Source: Candidatus Stoquefichus sp. SB1 | GTDB taxonomy: Bacteria > Bacillota_I > Bacilli_A > Erysipelotrichales > Coprobacillaceae | Length of the DNA: 64,000 nucleotides | Direction of reading: 5' to 3' | Assembly: GCF_001244545.1 (NCBI RefSeq) | Contig: NZ_LN852693.1 | Location: 224,656 to 288,655, forward strand | In this document: piece by piece, positions 42,530 to 51,271 of the stretch | How positions within the stretch are numbered: the first letter of the stretch is position 1 | Layout of the letters: the number at the start of each line of letters is the position of its first letter | Position numbers and translations under genes: made by a program | Notes under the pieces: model-generated | The model's database searches: none | Told to the model about the DNA's origin: nothing | Seen by the model: the letters and a program-made list of their open reading frames with translations, nothing else

Positions 42530-44863
42530 TTGAAAAAAATTGAATTATTAGCACCAGCAGGTGATCAAGAATCTTTTGTGGCTGCCATACAAAATGGTGC
42601 AGATGCAATTTATTTAGGCGGAACGCTTTTCAACGCAAGAGCTTTTGCTAAGAATTTTGATGATGAGCAATTACAATGGGCTGTTCAATATGCTCATTGT
42701 CGTGATGTCAAAGTTTATGTAACAGTTAATACACTTTATAAAGATAAGGAATTTCCTTTATTATTAGAATATATTGATCGTCTTTATCATTTTCAAGTTG
42801 ATGCTTTAATAATTCAGGATATTGGTCTATTTGATGTTGTCAAACATGCTTATCCTGATTTTGAAATTCATATGAGTACGCAATCATCAATTATGAATAA
42901 TTCTGCTGTTCAATATTTTGATCAAATAGGAGCTTCAAGAGTTGTTTTAGCAAGGGAAAATACTCTTTTAGAGATTAAAGATATTTGTCAATCAACAAAA
43001 TTAGAAATTGAAGTTTTTATTCATGGGGCCATTTGTATCTGTTATTCAGGACAATGTTTAATGAGCAGCATGATTGGAAAGCGTAGTGGGAATAGGGGAG
43101 CCTGTGCACAGCCATGTCGTCTTCAATATCAGCTTGTTGAGGATGGAAAAATATTAGAAAATAAAATACCTTTTCTTCTATCTCCAAAAGATATGATGAC
43201 AATTGAACATATTCCTGAATTAATAGAAGCAGGTGTGACTTCTTTGAAAATTGAAGGGAGAATGAAACGACCTGAATATGTTGCAAGTGTTGTGAAAGCT
43301 TATCGTCATGCTATTGACAATTATTATCAACATCAATCTTCTGATTATCAAGAAGATATTGCAGATATGCAGGCAATGTTTAACCGTAATTATACCCAGG
43401 GCTATTTAATGAATGATCCTTATCTTTTAGATGGTGATTATTCAGGAAATAAAGGAGTAAAAATAGGGCAAGTCGTCCGTTATATTTCTGCTCAGAAACG
43501 TGTTGTTATTGCTTTGAATAAAACTTTAAATCAAGGTGATAGTATTGTGTTTGAAAAAATAGATAAGGGTAGACCGGTTAATAAAATTTATATTCATGGA
43601 AAACTAGTAGCCAATGGAAATCCTGGCGATCTCGTAGAAGTTGAATTTGATTATCCTGTATCACAAGGAATTGTTCGCAAAACAGTTGATACTAAAGTCA
43701 TTAGTCAATTACATAAAACTTATGACAAAGAATATCGCCAAATTCCACTTAAAATTACATTTAAAGCCAAAATAAATCAACCTGCCGAATTAACTTTTCA
43801 ACATCTCCAGGAACAGATTAAAATTGAATCACATGAACTTGTTGAAAAAGCTTTGAAAACACCATTAACCCAAGAAAGAATATGCCAGCAACTCTCAAAA
43901 TTAAAAGACACTCCATTTTTTGTTGAGCAAATAACGATTGATTCAGATAATAATATAACACTTCCTATTAAAACATTGAATCAAATGAGAAGAGAATGTT
44001 CACAATTATTAAGTCAGCTTTTATCAAACAAAAAAATTCATCATATAACACCATTTAAAATACCATCATATCAACAAATAAAAACAGATCAGCCAAAGCA
44101 GCTCTATGTTCAAGTCAGTCATCTAGAACAATTAAATGCTGCCTGTCAATTACCAATTAATTATATTATTTATCCTTATCAATCCGATATTGAAGAAGCA
44201 TATCAAGTATGTCGGCATTATCAAAAAACACTTATTATGGGGTTACCACATGTTTTAAAACAAAAAGATATCAATGATATCCAAAAATCAGCAATCTATT
44301 CCCATATTGATACAATATTGGTTAATGATTATGGTGCTTATTATGCTTTTCAAGATAAGAAACGTATAGTTGGTACAGGATGCAATATTTATAATTCCTA
44401 TGCTGCTTCTCATTATATTGAAAAGCGAATCCTTTCATTAGAAATGTCATTGCAAGAAATCAATCAATTAAATGTGGATTTTTCAGATTGTATTGTTCAG
44501 GTTTATGGTAAAGTAGAAAATATGATTAGCGAATACTGTCCTATTTCTCAATACTATTATGGATATCAGAAGAAAAATTGTCAAATTTGCAAAAAACATC
44601 AATTTTCACTAATTGATCGAAAGAAAGAAAAATTTGATTTAATGATGGATGAGCAATGTCGTATGCATTTACTGAATTGTAGAACATTATATTTTGATAA
44701 GATATACAAGTGTCATTCACAAGGTCTGTTTATTCATTTCACAAATGAAACCCAAGAATTGACAAAATTTGTGATTGAACATTTTATATCTTTATTAAAA
44801 AAAGAAGATAAAAGTCGTTTAAAAGAAAAAATATCCACGACTTACGGATATTATAAAGAATAA
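42530..44863 (+). CDS. U32 family peptidase-like protein (RlhA-like, with DUF3656)
   Basis: About 777 residues. An N-terminal U32 barrel begins KKIELLAPAGD. The U32 signature lies at IHGAICICYSGQC...NRGACAQPCR with its cysteine cluster, followed by a DUF3656-type middle region and a long C-terminal part ending with a CQICKK cysteine pair. The long form resembles E. coli RlhA, which hydroxylates a 23S rRNA cytidine, rather than collagenase-type U32. I start at TTG 42530 because GGAGGTG lies just upstream and the reading frame before it is crossed by the mtnN terminator. Confidence 0.87.
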   Translation: MKKIELLAPAGDQESFVAAIQNGADAIYLGGTLFNARAFAKNFDDEQLQWAVQYAHCRDVKVYVTVNTLYKDKEFPLLLEYIDRLYHFQVDALIIQDIGLFDVVKHAYPDFEIHMSTQSSIMNNSAVQYFDQIGASRVVLARENTLLEIKDICQSTKLEIEVFIHGAICICYSGQCLMSSMIGKRSGNRGACAQPCRLQYQLVEDGKILENKIPFLLSPKDMMTIEHIPELIEAGVTSLKIEGRMKRPEYVASVVKAYRHAIDNYYQHQSSDYQEDIADMQAMFNRNYTQGYLMNDPYLLDGDYSGNKGVKIGQVVRYISAQKRVVIALNKTLNQGDSIVFEKIDKGRPVNKIYIHGKLVANGNPGDLVEVEFDYPVSQGIVRKTVDTKVISQLHKTYDKEYRQIPLKITFKAKINQPAELTFQHLQEQIKIESHELVEKALKTPLTQERICQQLSKLKDTPFFVEQITIDSDNNITLPIKTLNQMRRECSQLLSQLLSNKKIHHITPFKIPSYQQIKTDQPKQLYVQVSHLEQLNAACQLPINYIIYPYQSDIEEAYQVCRHYQKTLIMGLPHVLKQKDINDIQKSAIYSHIDTILVNDYGAYYAFQDKKRIVGTGCNIYNSYAASHYIEKRILSLEMSLQEINQLNVDFSDCIVQVYGKVENMISEYCPISQYYYGYQKKNCQICKKHQFSLIDRKKEKFDLMMDEQCRMHLLNCRTLYFDKIYKCHSQGLFIHFTNETQELTKFVIEHFISLLKKEDKSRLKEKISTTYGYYKE

Positions 44864-44928
44864 TGTTGAATTTTGCATAAAACATTTTATTTATGTCTTT
44901 CATAAATGCATTTTTTTATAATTCTAAA

Positions 44929-44957
44929 TTGATATCATTTTCTAATGATGCTATAAT
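44929..44957 (+). promoter_or_regulatory. Promoter of the XRE regulator gene
   Basis: -35 TTGATA (44929-44934), 17-bp spacer, -10 TATAAT (44952-44957): near consensus. Confidence 0.85.
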
Positions 44958-44977
44958 AAAGACATGGAGGTGGCATT

Positions 44978-45316
44978 ATGTCAATTGATATGGATTTGGC
45001 TAAGCGATTGAAAACTTATCGTAATTTTAAACATTTAACACAAAAAGAAGTTGCTGCTCACCTTAATGTTCCACACTCTGCAATATCAGATATAGAGAAT
45101 GGTAAACGTGATGTGACAGTGGGAGAATTAAAAATCTTATCTCATCTTTATGGACGTAGTGTTGAAGAGATTATGAGTGGTAAAAAATATGATTATTATA
45201 ACATTGCAAATATTGCTCGTCTTTTAACAGAATTACCTGATGAGGATTTAAAAGAAGTTATGTTCATTATTGAATATAAGCGTAAAAGAATTGAAGAAAA
45301 AAACAAAACAATTTAA
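44978..45316 (+). CDS. XRE-family regulator, SinR-like layout
   Basis: 112 residues. An N-terminal helix-turn-helix (LTQKEVAAHLNVPHSAISDIENGKR) ends near residue 66; the C-terminal part LLTELPDEDLKEVMFIIEYKRKR resembles the helical dimerisation segment of SinR-type proteins. It is a single-gene unit with its own promoter (44929-44957), TGGAGG and strong terminator. Target genes are unknown. Confidence 0.85.
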   Translation: MSIDMDLAKRLKTYRNFKHLTQKEVAAHLNVPHSAISDIENGKRDVTVGELKILSHLYGRSVEEIMSGKKYDYYNIANIARLLTELPDEDLKEVMFIIEYKRKRIEEKNKTI

Positions 45317-45330
45317 CTGTTTTGTTTGGG

Positions 45331-45376
45331 CATTTCAGGTTTTGTAAATATTACAGAATATTGAAATGTTTTTTTA
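45331..45376 (+). terminator. Terminator after the XRE regulator
   Basis: CATTTCA (45331-45337) pairs with TGAAATG (45362-45368); an inner stem TTTTGTAA/TTACAGAA (45340-45347, 45351-45358) caps it; TTTTTTT follows. It lies between convergent genes. Confidence 0.85.
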
Positions 45377-45381
45377 TGGGT

Positions 45382-45921
45382 TTATTCTTTTGTAAGAAGT
45401 GTTTTAAATTCTTCTAATAATGCTAAACCTTCAGTTAAGATTGTTGGATCACATTTCTCATCAGTATGATGATGGTAAAAATCAATACTTAACTGTGTAT
45501 CAATCTGAACAATTGCATAGGTTCCATAACCATATGTCCCACGATTCATCATTAAGCTGCCTGGATTAATAAAATGAATGCCATCATGGATTTGATGTGT
45601 AGGGACATGTGTATGACCATGAAAACAAATTTGACAATTTTGTTCATGACACAATTGAATTAACTGCTCATACCCATAATAAACATTGTAGAATTGACCA
45701 TGTGTTACACAAATATTTTGATATGTTTCATATTTTGGGAAAAGCGCATCATCATGATTTCCTTTCACAACAATATCAAATTTTTTAATAATAGGATCAT
45801 TTAATGGCAATGATGAATCACCACAATGAATCATAAGATCTACTTTCTCTTTATAAAGATGAGTGACTCGCTGTAAATCATCACCAATTAAGTGACTGTC
45901 ACTGACAACTAATATTTTCAA
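45382..45921 (-). CDS. YfcE/MJ0936-type metallophosphodiesterase
   Basis: 179 residues. Calcineurin-like motifs: SDSH (D8, H10), HCGDSS, KGNHDD, THGQ and FHGHTHVP, i.e. the two-metal site is complete. The family hydrolyses artificial phosphodiesters; its natural substrate is uncertain. The start is TTG at 45921, forced by the family N-terminus (MKILVVSDSH) and preceded by AAGAAGATG. Confidence 0.9.
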   Translation of the reverse strand: MKILVVSDSHLIGDDLQRVTHLYKEKVDLMIHCGDSSLPLNDPIIKKFDIVVKGNHDDALFPKYETYQNICVTHGQFYNVYYGYEQLIQLCHEQNCQICFHGHTHVPTHQIHDGIHFINPGSLMMNRGTYGYGTYAIVQIDTQLSIDFYHHHTDEKCDPTILTEGLALLEEFKTLLTKE

Positions 45922-46060
45922 AACATCATCTTCTTTCTATTTTTATTATATTCTTTGTCTATAGTATACTCTTTTCTTTTTATATACAAAATATTTATTT
46001 TATTTTTATGCGATGAATTGACGAAATTTTCTGAAATAGAAAAAAATTGTCTCGTAAGTG

Positions 46061-46089
46061 TTTACAATTGCCCTAAAAGTTGGTAAAAT
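46061..46089 (+). promoter_or_regulatory. Promoter of the PTS IIB gene
   Basis: -35 TTTACA (46061-46066), 17-bp spacer, -10 TAAAAT (46084-46089). Confidence 0.75.
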
Positions 46090-46125
46090 AATATCAGTGA
46101 AATAACTAGAAAAGGAGTAACAAAT

Positions 46126-46443
46126 ATGAAAACTATTTTATTAGTATGTTCTGCAGGAATGTCTACAAGTTTATTAGTAACAAAAATGGAAGCGGCTGCT
46201 AAAGACGCTGGAGTTGAATGCAAAATCTTTGCATTACCTTTCTCTGATGCCCCTAGAGTATTAGAAGAAGTTGATTGTATTTTACTTGGCCCACAAGTAA
46301 GATTCCAAAAAGCTGCAATCGAAAAATTAGCTGCTTCAAGAAAAGCTGGTGCTATCCCTGTTGACGTTATCGATATGAGAGATTACGGAACAATGAACGG
46401 AAAAGCTGTTTTCGATAAAGCTTTATCAATGTTAGGTGAATAA
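46126..46443 (+). CDS. Orphan PTS lactose/cellobiose-type IIB protein
   Basis: 105 residues. A free-standing EIIB of the lactose/chitobiose family with the phosphorylated cysteine in LLVCSAGMSTSLL (C9) and LLGPQVRFQ further on. It normally passes phosphate from IIA to the sugar at IIC. No IIA, IIC or glycosidase gene is nearby; the gene has its own good promoter and terminator. Codon choice (GCT, AAA, GTT, AGA, GAA) looks biased, as in highly expressed genes. It may serve remote IIC proteins or act as a phospho-regulator. Confidence 0.9.
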   Translation: MKTILLVCSAGMSTSLLVTKMEAAAKDAGVECKIFALPFSDAPRVLEEVDCILLGPQVRFQKAAIEKLAASRKAGAIPVDVIDMRDYGTMNGKAVFDKALSMLGE

Positions 46444-46452
46444 TTCTCAATC

Positions 46453-46480
46453 AAAAGGAGTGTAAACTCCTTTTTTTCTT
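46453..46480 (+). terminator. Terminator after the PTS IIB gene
   Basis: AAAAGGAGT (46453-46461), loop GTAA, ACTCCTTTT (46466-46474), then a T run. Confidence 0.93.
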
Positions 46481-46535
46481 TCTTTTTTTGACGAGGTTTG
46501 CTATAATATTAAAAAATATTAGGAGGGGTTTATAA

Positions 46536-46808
46536 ATGAAAAAAGCGATTATAACAGTTGTTGGAAAAGATCAAGTTGGGATTATTGCAAAAGTATGTAC
46601 ATATTTAGCTGAAGCACAAATCAACATTCTTGATATTTCACAAACAATTTTACAAGGATATTTTAATATGATGATGATTGTTGATACGTCTTGTGCAAAT
46701 GATGAATTTTCTATACTTGCTGATCAATTGTCAGTATTAGGTGATGAAATCGGAGTGAATATCAAATTACAACATGAAGACATTTTTAATAAAATGCATA
46801 GAATCTAA
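46536..46808 (+). CDS. ACT-domain protein (UPF0237)
   Basis: A 90-residue ACT domain pair-forming fold: [15 protein letters not shown] at the N-terminus and [19 protein letters not shown], which are typical of the UPF0237/GcvR-like group. It probably binds an amino acid or related ligand and regulates its partner. AGGAGGGG precedes the ATG; -10 TATAAT lies at 46502-46507. It is always-paired in many Firmicutes with the next gene (UPF0210), 11 bases downstream. Confidence 0.9.
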   Translation: MKKAIITVVGKDQVGIIAKVCTYLAEAQINILDISQTILQGYFNMMMIVDTSCANDEFSILADQLSVLGDEIGVNIKLQHEDIFNKMHRI

Positions 46809-46819
46809 GGAGGAATAAA

Positions 46820-48184
46820 ATGATTAATTTATTTGAGGTTGCGGAAACAAATAAAATGATTGAACAAGAGAACTTAGATGTGCGTACAATCACAATTGGG
46901 ATAAGCTTATTAGATTGTATTGATGCAAATATTAATGTTCTTTGTGAAAACATTTATCAAAAAATAACAAATACTGCAAAAGATCTTGTCAAGACAGGAG
47001 AAGCTATTGAAAAAAAATATGGAATTCCAATTGTTAATAAAAGAATTTCAGTAACGCCAATTGGATTTATTGGGGCAAGTGCCTGTCATTCATCAGAAGA
47101 TTTTGTCAAGATTGCAAAAACATTGGATCGTTGTGCTCATGAAATTGGAGTAAACTTTATTGGGGGATATAGTGCCATCGTTTCAAAAGGAATGACAAAG
47201 GCTGAGGAATTGTTGATTCGTTCAATACCTCAGGCAATGAAAGAAACTGAACTTGTATGTAGTTCTGTAAATGTGGGTTCAACAAAAACTGGTATCAATA
47301 TGGATGCTGTTAAACTTGCTGGTGAAATTGTGAAAGAAACAGCTGAAATCACAAAGGAAAATGATTCAATTGGTTGTGCAAAGCTCGTTATTCTTTGTAA
47401 TGCACCTGATGATAATCCATTTATGGCAGGGGCTTTCCATGGCGTGAGTGAAGCAGATGCTATTATCAATGTCGGTGTAAGTGGTCCTGGTGTTGTCAGA
47501 AATGCGATTAAAACTGCTAAAGGTAAAGATTTTGGTGAGTTATGTGAGACAGTCAAAAAAACAGCTTTTAAAATTACACGTGTAGGACAGTTGGTCGCAC
47601 GCGAAGCATCAGCTGCATTAAATATTCCTTTTGGAATTATTGATTTATCATTGGCACCAACTCCTGCTGTTGGTGATAGTATTGCCGATTGTTTGCAGGA
47701 AATGGGATTAGAAAGAGTAGGGGCACCTGGAACAACTGCTGCTCTTGCTATTTTAAATGACCAAGTGAAAAAAGGTGGCGTTATGGCTTCATCATATGTC
47801 GGTGGATTATCTGGAGCTTTTATTCCTGTAAGTGAAGATCAGGGAATGATTGATGCAGTAGAGGCTGGCGCTTTAACTTTAGAAAAATTAGAAGCTATGA
47901 CATGTGTTTGTTCAGTTGGATTAGATATGATTGCTATTCCTGGTAAAACATCAGCCAAAACAATTTCTGGTGTCATTGCTGATGAAATGGCAATTGGAAT
48001 GATCAACCAAAAAACAACAGCTGTTAGAATCATTCCTGTTATTGGTAAAGATGTTGGGGAGACAGTTGAATTTGGTGGATTGCTTGGATATGCTCCAATT
48101 ATGCCGGTTAATTCTTTTTCATGTGATGAATTTATTGATCGTGGAGGAAGAATACCAGCTCCAATTCATAGTTTTAAAAACTAA
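46820..48184 (+). CDS. UPF0210 (DUF711) family protein
   Basis: 454 residues, distant relative of the pyruvate-formate-lyase-like fold. Conserved segments are [37 protein letters not shown] and GLDMIAIPG near the C-terminus. Function is not established; the constant ACT-domain partner points to amino-acid or metabolite control. AAGGAGG precedes the ATG. Confidence 0.92.
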   Translation: MINLFEVAETNKMIEQENLDVRTITIGISLLDCIDANINVLCENIYQKITNTAKDLVKTGEAIEKKYGIPIVNKRISVTPIGFIGASACHSSEDFVKIAKTLDRCAHEIGVNFIGGYSAIVSKGMTKAEELLIRSIPQAMKETELVCSSVNVGSTKTGINMDAVKLAGEIVKETAEITKENDSIGCAKLVILCNAPDDNPFMAGAFHGVSEADAIINVGVSGPGVVRNAIKTAKGKDFGELCETVKKTAFKITRVGQLVAREASAALNIPFGIIDLSLAPTPAVGDSIADCLQEMGLERVGAPGTTAALAILNDQVKKGGVMASSYVGGLSGAFIPVSEDQGMIDAVEAGALTLEKLEAMTCVCSVGLDMIAIPGKTSAKTISGVIADEMAIGMINQKTTAVRIIPVIGKDVGETVEFGGLLGYAPIMPVNSFSCDEFIDRGGRIPAPIHSFKN

Positions 48185-48210
48185 AAAGACGATGATATCG
48201 TCTTTTTTTA
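48183..48210 (+). terminator. Terminator after the UPF0210 gene
   Basis: AAAAAGACGAT (48183-48193), loop GAT, ATCGTCTTTTT (48197-48207) and two more T. Confidence 0.9.
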
Positions 48211-48229
48211 CAAGAAAGAAGGATATTAT

Positions 48230-49456
48230 ATGCAATTAGAACAACTTATTATTTATCGAAATCTTACCAATGATAAAGATATTTATAAATGTATATCTTT
48301 TATCCAAAAAGAACCTCTTATTGATGAATCAGAATTTGTTTCAACAATGTTACAATTAACTGAAAAATATGATCTACATGGACAATTATTTCAGAGTCTT
48401 ATGACTTTTTTATTAGCAAACCATGAAAATTCTTTTACTCTTTCTTTAGAAAGAAAACAAAGTATTCCTGATTCTTTAAAAAAAGTGATTATGAAAGATA
48501 TCGAAATACTTTATCAATTTTTTCATTATGATTTTTCTTTTTTAGATTCTTTATACAAAGATCTATTTTATGATTTCCCTCATAGTAAACCTATTGTTAA
48601 TCAAGAAATCTTTGATTTATTAACACATTTACAAACTTTGCTTTCACAAAGCACATCAGTGGAAGAATTTTACAATATATTATATAATCATTACAGTCAA
48701 TATGGAGTAGGAAAATATGGTTTAAATAAAGCTTTTCGCTATTTGAATGATTCTATTATACCAATTGATCATATTGGTAATAATACATTAGATCAATTGA
48801 TTGGATATGAGAGTCAAAAGGAACGTCTTAAAGCGAATACTGAAGCTTTTCTTAAAGGAAAGAAAGCCAATAATGTTTTGCTCTATGGTGATAGTGGAAC
48901 TGGAAAGTCTAGTAGTATTAAAGCTTTACTGAATGAATACTATAAAGATGGTTTAAGAATGGTAGAAGTTTATAAACATCAATTTATTGCTTTGCCACAA
49001 ATCATTAATGAACTACAAAATCGTCAATATCATTTTGTTATTTTTATGGATGATTTATCTTTTGAAGAATTTGAAGTTGAATACAAATATTTAAAAGCTG
49101 TTATTGAAGGTGGTTTGGAAAAGAAACCAGATAATATTTTGATTTATGCGACAAGTAATCGTAGACATTTAATCAAAGAAACTTGGAATGATCGAAACCA
49201 TGATCAAGAAATTAACAATAATGATGCAAAACAAGAAAAATTATCATTGGTTTCACGTTTTGGTGTACAAATTATGTATATCCATCCTGATAAACAGCAT
49301 TATTTAGACATTGTCGATGGGCTTGCCAATACATATGGTATTGATATACCTTTAGATGAATTACATGAATTAGCTTTGCAATGGGAAATAAGAAATGGAG
49401 GTTTTTCCGGGCGCACTGCAAAACAATTTATTCATATGTTGCTTGGAAAGAAATAA
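48230..49456 (+). CDS. DUF815 AAA-type ATPase
   Basis: 408 residues. An N-terminal helical region of about 190 residues with no recognised motif is followed by a DUF815 ATPase domain: Walker A YGDSGTGKSS (about 220-229), Walker B FVIFMDDLSF, sensor-1 IYATSNRRHL and a C-terminal lid with GFSGRTAKQF. Function is unknown. GAAAGAAGG precedes the ATG. Its stop codon overlaps by one base the start of the DUF2156-GNAT gene, indicating coupling. Confidence 0.87.
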   Translation: MQLEQLIIYRNLTNDKDIYKCISFIQKEPLIDESEFVSTMLQLTEKYDLHGQLFQSLMTFLLANHENSFTLSLERKQSIPDSLKKVIMKDIEILYQFFHYDFSFLDSLYKDLFYDFPHSKPIVNQEIFDLLTHLQTLLSQSTSVEEFYNILYNHYSQYGVGKYGLNKAFRYLNDSIIPIDHIGNNTLDQLIGYESQKERLKANTEAFLKGKKANNVLLYGDSGTGKSSSIKALLNEYYKDGLRMVEVYKHQFIALPQIINELQNRQYHFVIFMDDLSFEEFEVEYKYLKAVIEGGLEKKPDNILIYATSNRRHLIKETWNDRNHDQEINNNDAKQEKLSLVSRFGVQIMYIHPDKQHYLDIVDGLANTYGIDIPLDELHELALQWEIRNGGFSGRTAKQFIHMLLGKK

Positions 49457-51159
49457 TGAAAGAATTAAAATTAGAAGATTATTCAATAATAAAACCTTTT
49501 TTGGATTTAGCTGATTATGAAGGATATAATTCCAACTTTGTGACAATGATGATGTGGAATCATGAATATCATATTCAATACGAAGTTCATGAGCATTTTT
49601 TGATTATGTTACATCATTATAAAGATATTAAATTTTGGGCAATGCCATTTACAAGTCCAGAATATTATCAAGAAGCTATTGATTACATGATAAACTATAG
49701 TCATCAGCATCAGTTTACCTTTATGATTGATTGTGCAATTGAAGATTTTGTTGAAAAGATAAAACCTATATATTCTCAACAATTACTTTTTGAAAGAACC
49801 CCTTATAATGATGATTATATTTATGATCGTCAAATGCTGCAGACATTATCTGGTAAAAAGATGCAAAAAAGAAGAAATCATTATAATTCTTTTTTAAAGA
49901 ATTATCCTCATTATGTTTATCGTGATTTAGATATTACAGATGATTTTGAAACTATTTTAAGTTGTTTGAATCGCTGGGAAAATGAGAAAGATAATCTAAG
50001 TGAATCAATGACAAGTGAAGTCCGTGGTATTATGTCTTTGTTGTCTTCTAAGCATTTATTGGATTTTGAAGTTGGTGGTATTTTTATTGAAGGGCAAATG
50101 GAAGCATTTATTATTGCATCGCGATTAAAACATTCAACAATTCAAATTCATGTTGAAAAAGCCAATAAAGAAATAAGAGGATTATATCCAGCTATATTAA
50201 AAGAGATGTTAGAGCATCATTTTCCAGATGAAAAATATGTTAATAGAGAAGAAGATATGGGATTGGAAAATTTAAGAAAATCGAAGCAATCACTTCATCC
50301 AGTCAAAATGATTTATAAATATCGAATTTATGAGAAGAATCTGCAAGTGACTCAGGCAACTCCTGATGATTTCAATGATATTATCGAATTATGGAAAATC
50401 TGTTTCCAGGATGAAACTGATGAATCAACTGCATTTTATTTTGAAAATCTTTATCAAATGGAAAATACTTATGTATTAAAAAATAATAATGAGATTTTAT
50501 CTGTTTTACAGATTGTTCCAATGATGATTCAAAAGTATCAACAGATTCAAAACAGTTATTTCATTTTAGGTGTGTGTACACATCCACATGTGCAAGGGCA
50601 GGGATGTATGAAATTTCTTATGGACTTTGTTTTAGATCTTTATAAACAACAAGATATCTATTTACAAGCATATATTCCTAAAATTTATCGTCCATTTGGT
50701 TTTCATGCCTCACATTATCATCAAATAATCGATGTAGATAAGACAGAATTGACTTTTAATACTCCAGAGCCTATTGATGATTTATCGCTGTTAAAAGACT
50801 ATTATGAAGCTTATACAGCATCTTTTAATGATTATCGTATAAGACAAGAGAATGATTGGTATATGCTTGTAAAGAGATGTCAAGCATTCCATGAAAATAT
50901 AGTGATATTTAAAGATTTAGGTTATATGATTTATCATCAAGATGATAATGAAATCTATATTACAGAATTTATTTATCTCAATGATGAAGCAATATTAAGA
51001 ATGTTATCATATTGGCGAGATTCACAACTTAAAATTACCTTAGAATGTGATTTGAGAGTCAACATAAAAGGGACATCTCAATCAATAATAACAATGATGT
51101 CTAATCAAGAAAATAGTGATTTTATTGATAAAAATAGATATATAAATGAGATTTATTAA
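49456..51159 (+). CDS. DUF2156-GNAT fusion protein
   Basis: About 567 residues in two acyltransferase-like halves. Residues 1 to about 290 match DUF2156 (the LPG-synthase C-terminal type fold, FxxLxxYEGYNSNF...WNHEYHI style). Residues about 295-567 are a GNAT N-acetyltransferase with the acetyl-CoA loop GVCTHPHVQGQGCMKFLMD. Substrates are unknown; aminoacyl transfer from tRNA or lipid modification is only suggested by the first fold. The TAATG junction with the DUF815 gene fixes the start at 49456. A terminator follows. Confidence 0.82.
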   Translation: MKELKLEDYSIIKPFLDLADYEGYNSNFVTMMMWNHEYHIQYEVHEHFLIMLHHYKDIKFWAMPFTSPEYYQEAIDYMINYSHQHQFTFMIDCAIEDFVEKIKPIYSQQLLFERTPYNDDYIYDRQMLQTLSGKKMQKRRNHYNSFLKNYPHYVYRDLDITDDFETILSCLNRWENEKDNLSESMTSEVRGIMSLLSSKHLLDFEVGGIFIEGQMEAFIIASRLKHSTIQIHVEKANKEIRGLYPAILKEMLEHHFPDEKYVNREEDMGLENLRKSKQSLHPVKMIYKYRIYEKNLQVTQATPDDFNDIIELWKICFQDETDESTAFYFENLYQMENTYVLKNNNEILSVLQIVPMMIQKYQQIQNSYFILGVCTHPHVQGQGCMKFLMDFVLDLYKQQDIYLQAYIPKIYRPFGFHASHYHQIIDVDKTELTFNTPEPIDDLSLLKDYYEAYTASFNDYRIRQENDWYMLVKRCQAFHENIVIFKDLGYMIYHQDDNEIYITEFIYLNDEAILRMLSYWRDSQLKITLECDLRVNIKGTSQSIITMMSNQENSDFIDKNRYINEIY

Positions 51160-51187
51160 GAAAAAGATGAAATTCTTTTTCTTTTTA
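51158..51187 (+). terminator. Terminator after the DUF2156-GNAT gene
   Basis: AAGAAAAAGA (51158-51167), loop TGAAAT, TCTTTTTCTT (51174-51183), then TTT. Confidence 0.75.
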
Positions 51188-51201
51188 TTTTCTCTTAGTG
51201 A

Positions 51202-51230
51202 TTGACATGTTATAAAGAATGTGATAAATT
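51202..51230 (+). promoter_or_regulatory. Promoter of purF
   Basis: -35 TTGACA (51202-51207), 17-bp spacer, -10 TAAATT (51225-51230). I see no purine riboswitch or PurBox-like repeat in the short leader. Confidence 0.7.
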
Positions 51231-51271
51231 TCAATAGTATTAATAAAAATTTATTATATGGAGGATGTCTC

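Noticed and set aside
47230..47556. 108-codon antisense open frame in the UPF0210 gene
   Set aside because: Shadow of a well-conserved coding sequence; no ribosome-binding site or family resemblance.
51231..51271. Purine riboswitch or PurR-type box before purF
   Set aside because: The leader is only about 40 bases long and shows no conserved purine-aptamer core or paired CGAA-type boxes.
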